Below, piece after piece: positions 6,172-6,304 of a stretch of DNA of 6,304 nucleotides. Position numbers and translations under genes: made by a program. How positions within the stretch are numbered: the first letter of the stretch is position 1; the number at the start of each line of letters is the position of its first letter. Under the pieces are notes generated by a model. That model was not told where the DNA came from. It made no database searches and saw only the letters and a list, made by a program, of their open reading frames with translations. Source of the stretch: Pseudomonadota bacterium (lineage in GTDB: Bacteria; Myxococcota_A; Polyangia; Polyangiales; Polyangiaceae); assembly GCA_023411445.1 (NCBI GenBank), contig JAEYOT010000908.1, positions 1-6,304 on the forward strand, in the 5' to 3' direction.

Positions 6172-6199
6172 CGGTTGCACGCATTTGCCGCTCGTTTTT
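6164..6199 (+). terminator. Terminator-like hairpin plus T5 just before cysS
   Basis: TGGGCGGC (6164-6171) pairs with GCCGCTCG (6187-6194): six Watson-Crick and two G-U pairs, with a 15-nt loop. TTTTT (6195-6199) follows directly. This is the form of an intrinsic terminator, placed between the leader peptide and cysS, so it would be an attenuator and not the end of a gene. The large loop and short T tract make it weak. Confidence 0.4.
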
Positions 6200-6211
6200 C
6201 AACGAAAGGCG
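6193..6211 (+). promoter_or_regulatory. cysS ribosome-binding site inside a potential sequestering hairpin
   Basis: GAAAGG (6204-6209), 8 nt before the GTG start at 6218, is the best Shine-Dalgarno for cysS. The preceding CGTTTTTC (6193-6200) can pair with GAAAGGCG (6204-6211) across a 3-nt loop (AAC): six Watson-Crick and two G-U pairs. The T run could therefore act either as a terminator tail or as an anti-Shine-Dalgarno. Confidence 0.45.
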
Positions 6212-6217
6212 CTGCCT

Positions 6218-6304
6218 GTGACCGAGCTTCGACTGTACAACACCCTCACCCGCAACATCGAGCCCTTCCGGCCCCGCGAGCCGGGCCGCGCGAGCGTCTA
6301 CAGT
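6218..6304 (+). CDS. cysS: Cysteinyl-tRNA synthetase, N-terminal fragment (runs off right edge)
   Basis: From GTG 6218 the frame is open to the edge (29 codons): MTELRLYNTLTRNIEPFRPR, then EPGRASVYS. This is the characteristic start of class I cysteinyl-tRNA synthetases (L-x-L/I-Y-N-T-L-T/S-R-x-x-E-x-F-x-P, then a G-x-V-x-x-Y strand leading into the Zn/HIGH region, which lies beyond the window). The enzyme joins Cys to tRNA(Cys) in the cytoplasm. GAAAGG lies 8 nt upstream of the GTG; an in-frame TTG at 6185 is a less likely start. The poly-Cys leader and attenuator-like hairpins upstream suggest control by Cys-tRNA level. MshC, a CysS-related enzyme, is unlikely from this N-terminus, but only 29 residues are visible. 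Confidence 0.85.
   Translation, partial: MTELRLYNTLTRNIEPFRPREPGRASVYS

Noticed and set aside
6003..6217. T-box riboswitch for cysS
   Set aside because: No T-box consensus (such as TGGNACCGCG) or specifier-loop architecture is visible. The peptide with hairpins explains the region better.
1..6304. CRISPR array, insertion sequence, tRNA or rRNA genes
   Set aside because: No spaced direct repeats, transposase frame, terminal inverted repeats, or recognisable tRNA/rRNA sequence was found on either strand.

Overview
The window is GC-rich DNA (G+C clearly dominates by eye) from a bacterium that is most likely a member of the Myxococcota, probably a Polyangiales-type myxobacterium. This rests on three things: the strongly GC-biased third codon positions, a Cys-rich matrixin protease with a MYXO-CTERM-like tail, and a partner protein with a Tat signal. 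These are inferences from protein character, not a database match.

Layout from left to right. (1) On the minus strand, the 5' part of a TPR-repeat lipoprotein gene runs off the left edge (766 to 1). It lies 22 bp downstream of glnD, the bifunctional PII uridylyltransferase/uridylyl-removing enzyme (3476 to 789), so the two are probably one transcript. (2) A divergent intergenic region (3477-3605) carries a plausible sigma70-type glnD promoter. This promoter also argues that glnD starts at the ATG at 3476 rather than at the upstream TTG at 3566. (3) On the plus strand, a small Tat-exported protein of unknown function (3606-4163) overlaps the GTG of a secreted matrixin-type zinc metalloprotease (4160-5053) by 4 bp, so the pair is translationally coupled. 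(4) bioB, biotin synthase, lies convergently on the minus strand (6002 to 5004). Its last 16 codons and stop overlap the 3' end of the protease gene by 50 bp. (5) bioB is transcribed divergently from the start of cysS, cysteinyl-tRNA synthetase, on the plus strand (from 6218, running off the right edge).

The most interesting element is in the 215-bp bioB/cysS gap. Upstream of cysS is a 17-codon open reading frame, MIEITLRVTCCCRLRTA (6069-6122), with three consecutive Cys codons. The next bases form a series of mutually exclusive hairpins: a GCCGTC-TTCG-GACGGC stem-loop, an 8-bp alternative pairing of its right arm with a downstream copy of the left arm, a terminator-like hairpin ending in T5, and a short hairpin that pairs the cysS ribosome-binding site with that T run. 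This has the form of a ribosome-stalling attenuator sensing Cys-tRNA(Cys) to control cysS. I could not resolve the direction of the switch from the sequence alone.

The genes do not form a single pathway. The window is mostly housekeeping (nitrogen signalling, biotin, tRNA charging) interrupted by a lineage-type secreted protease pair.
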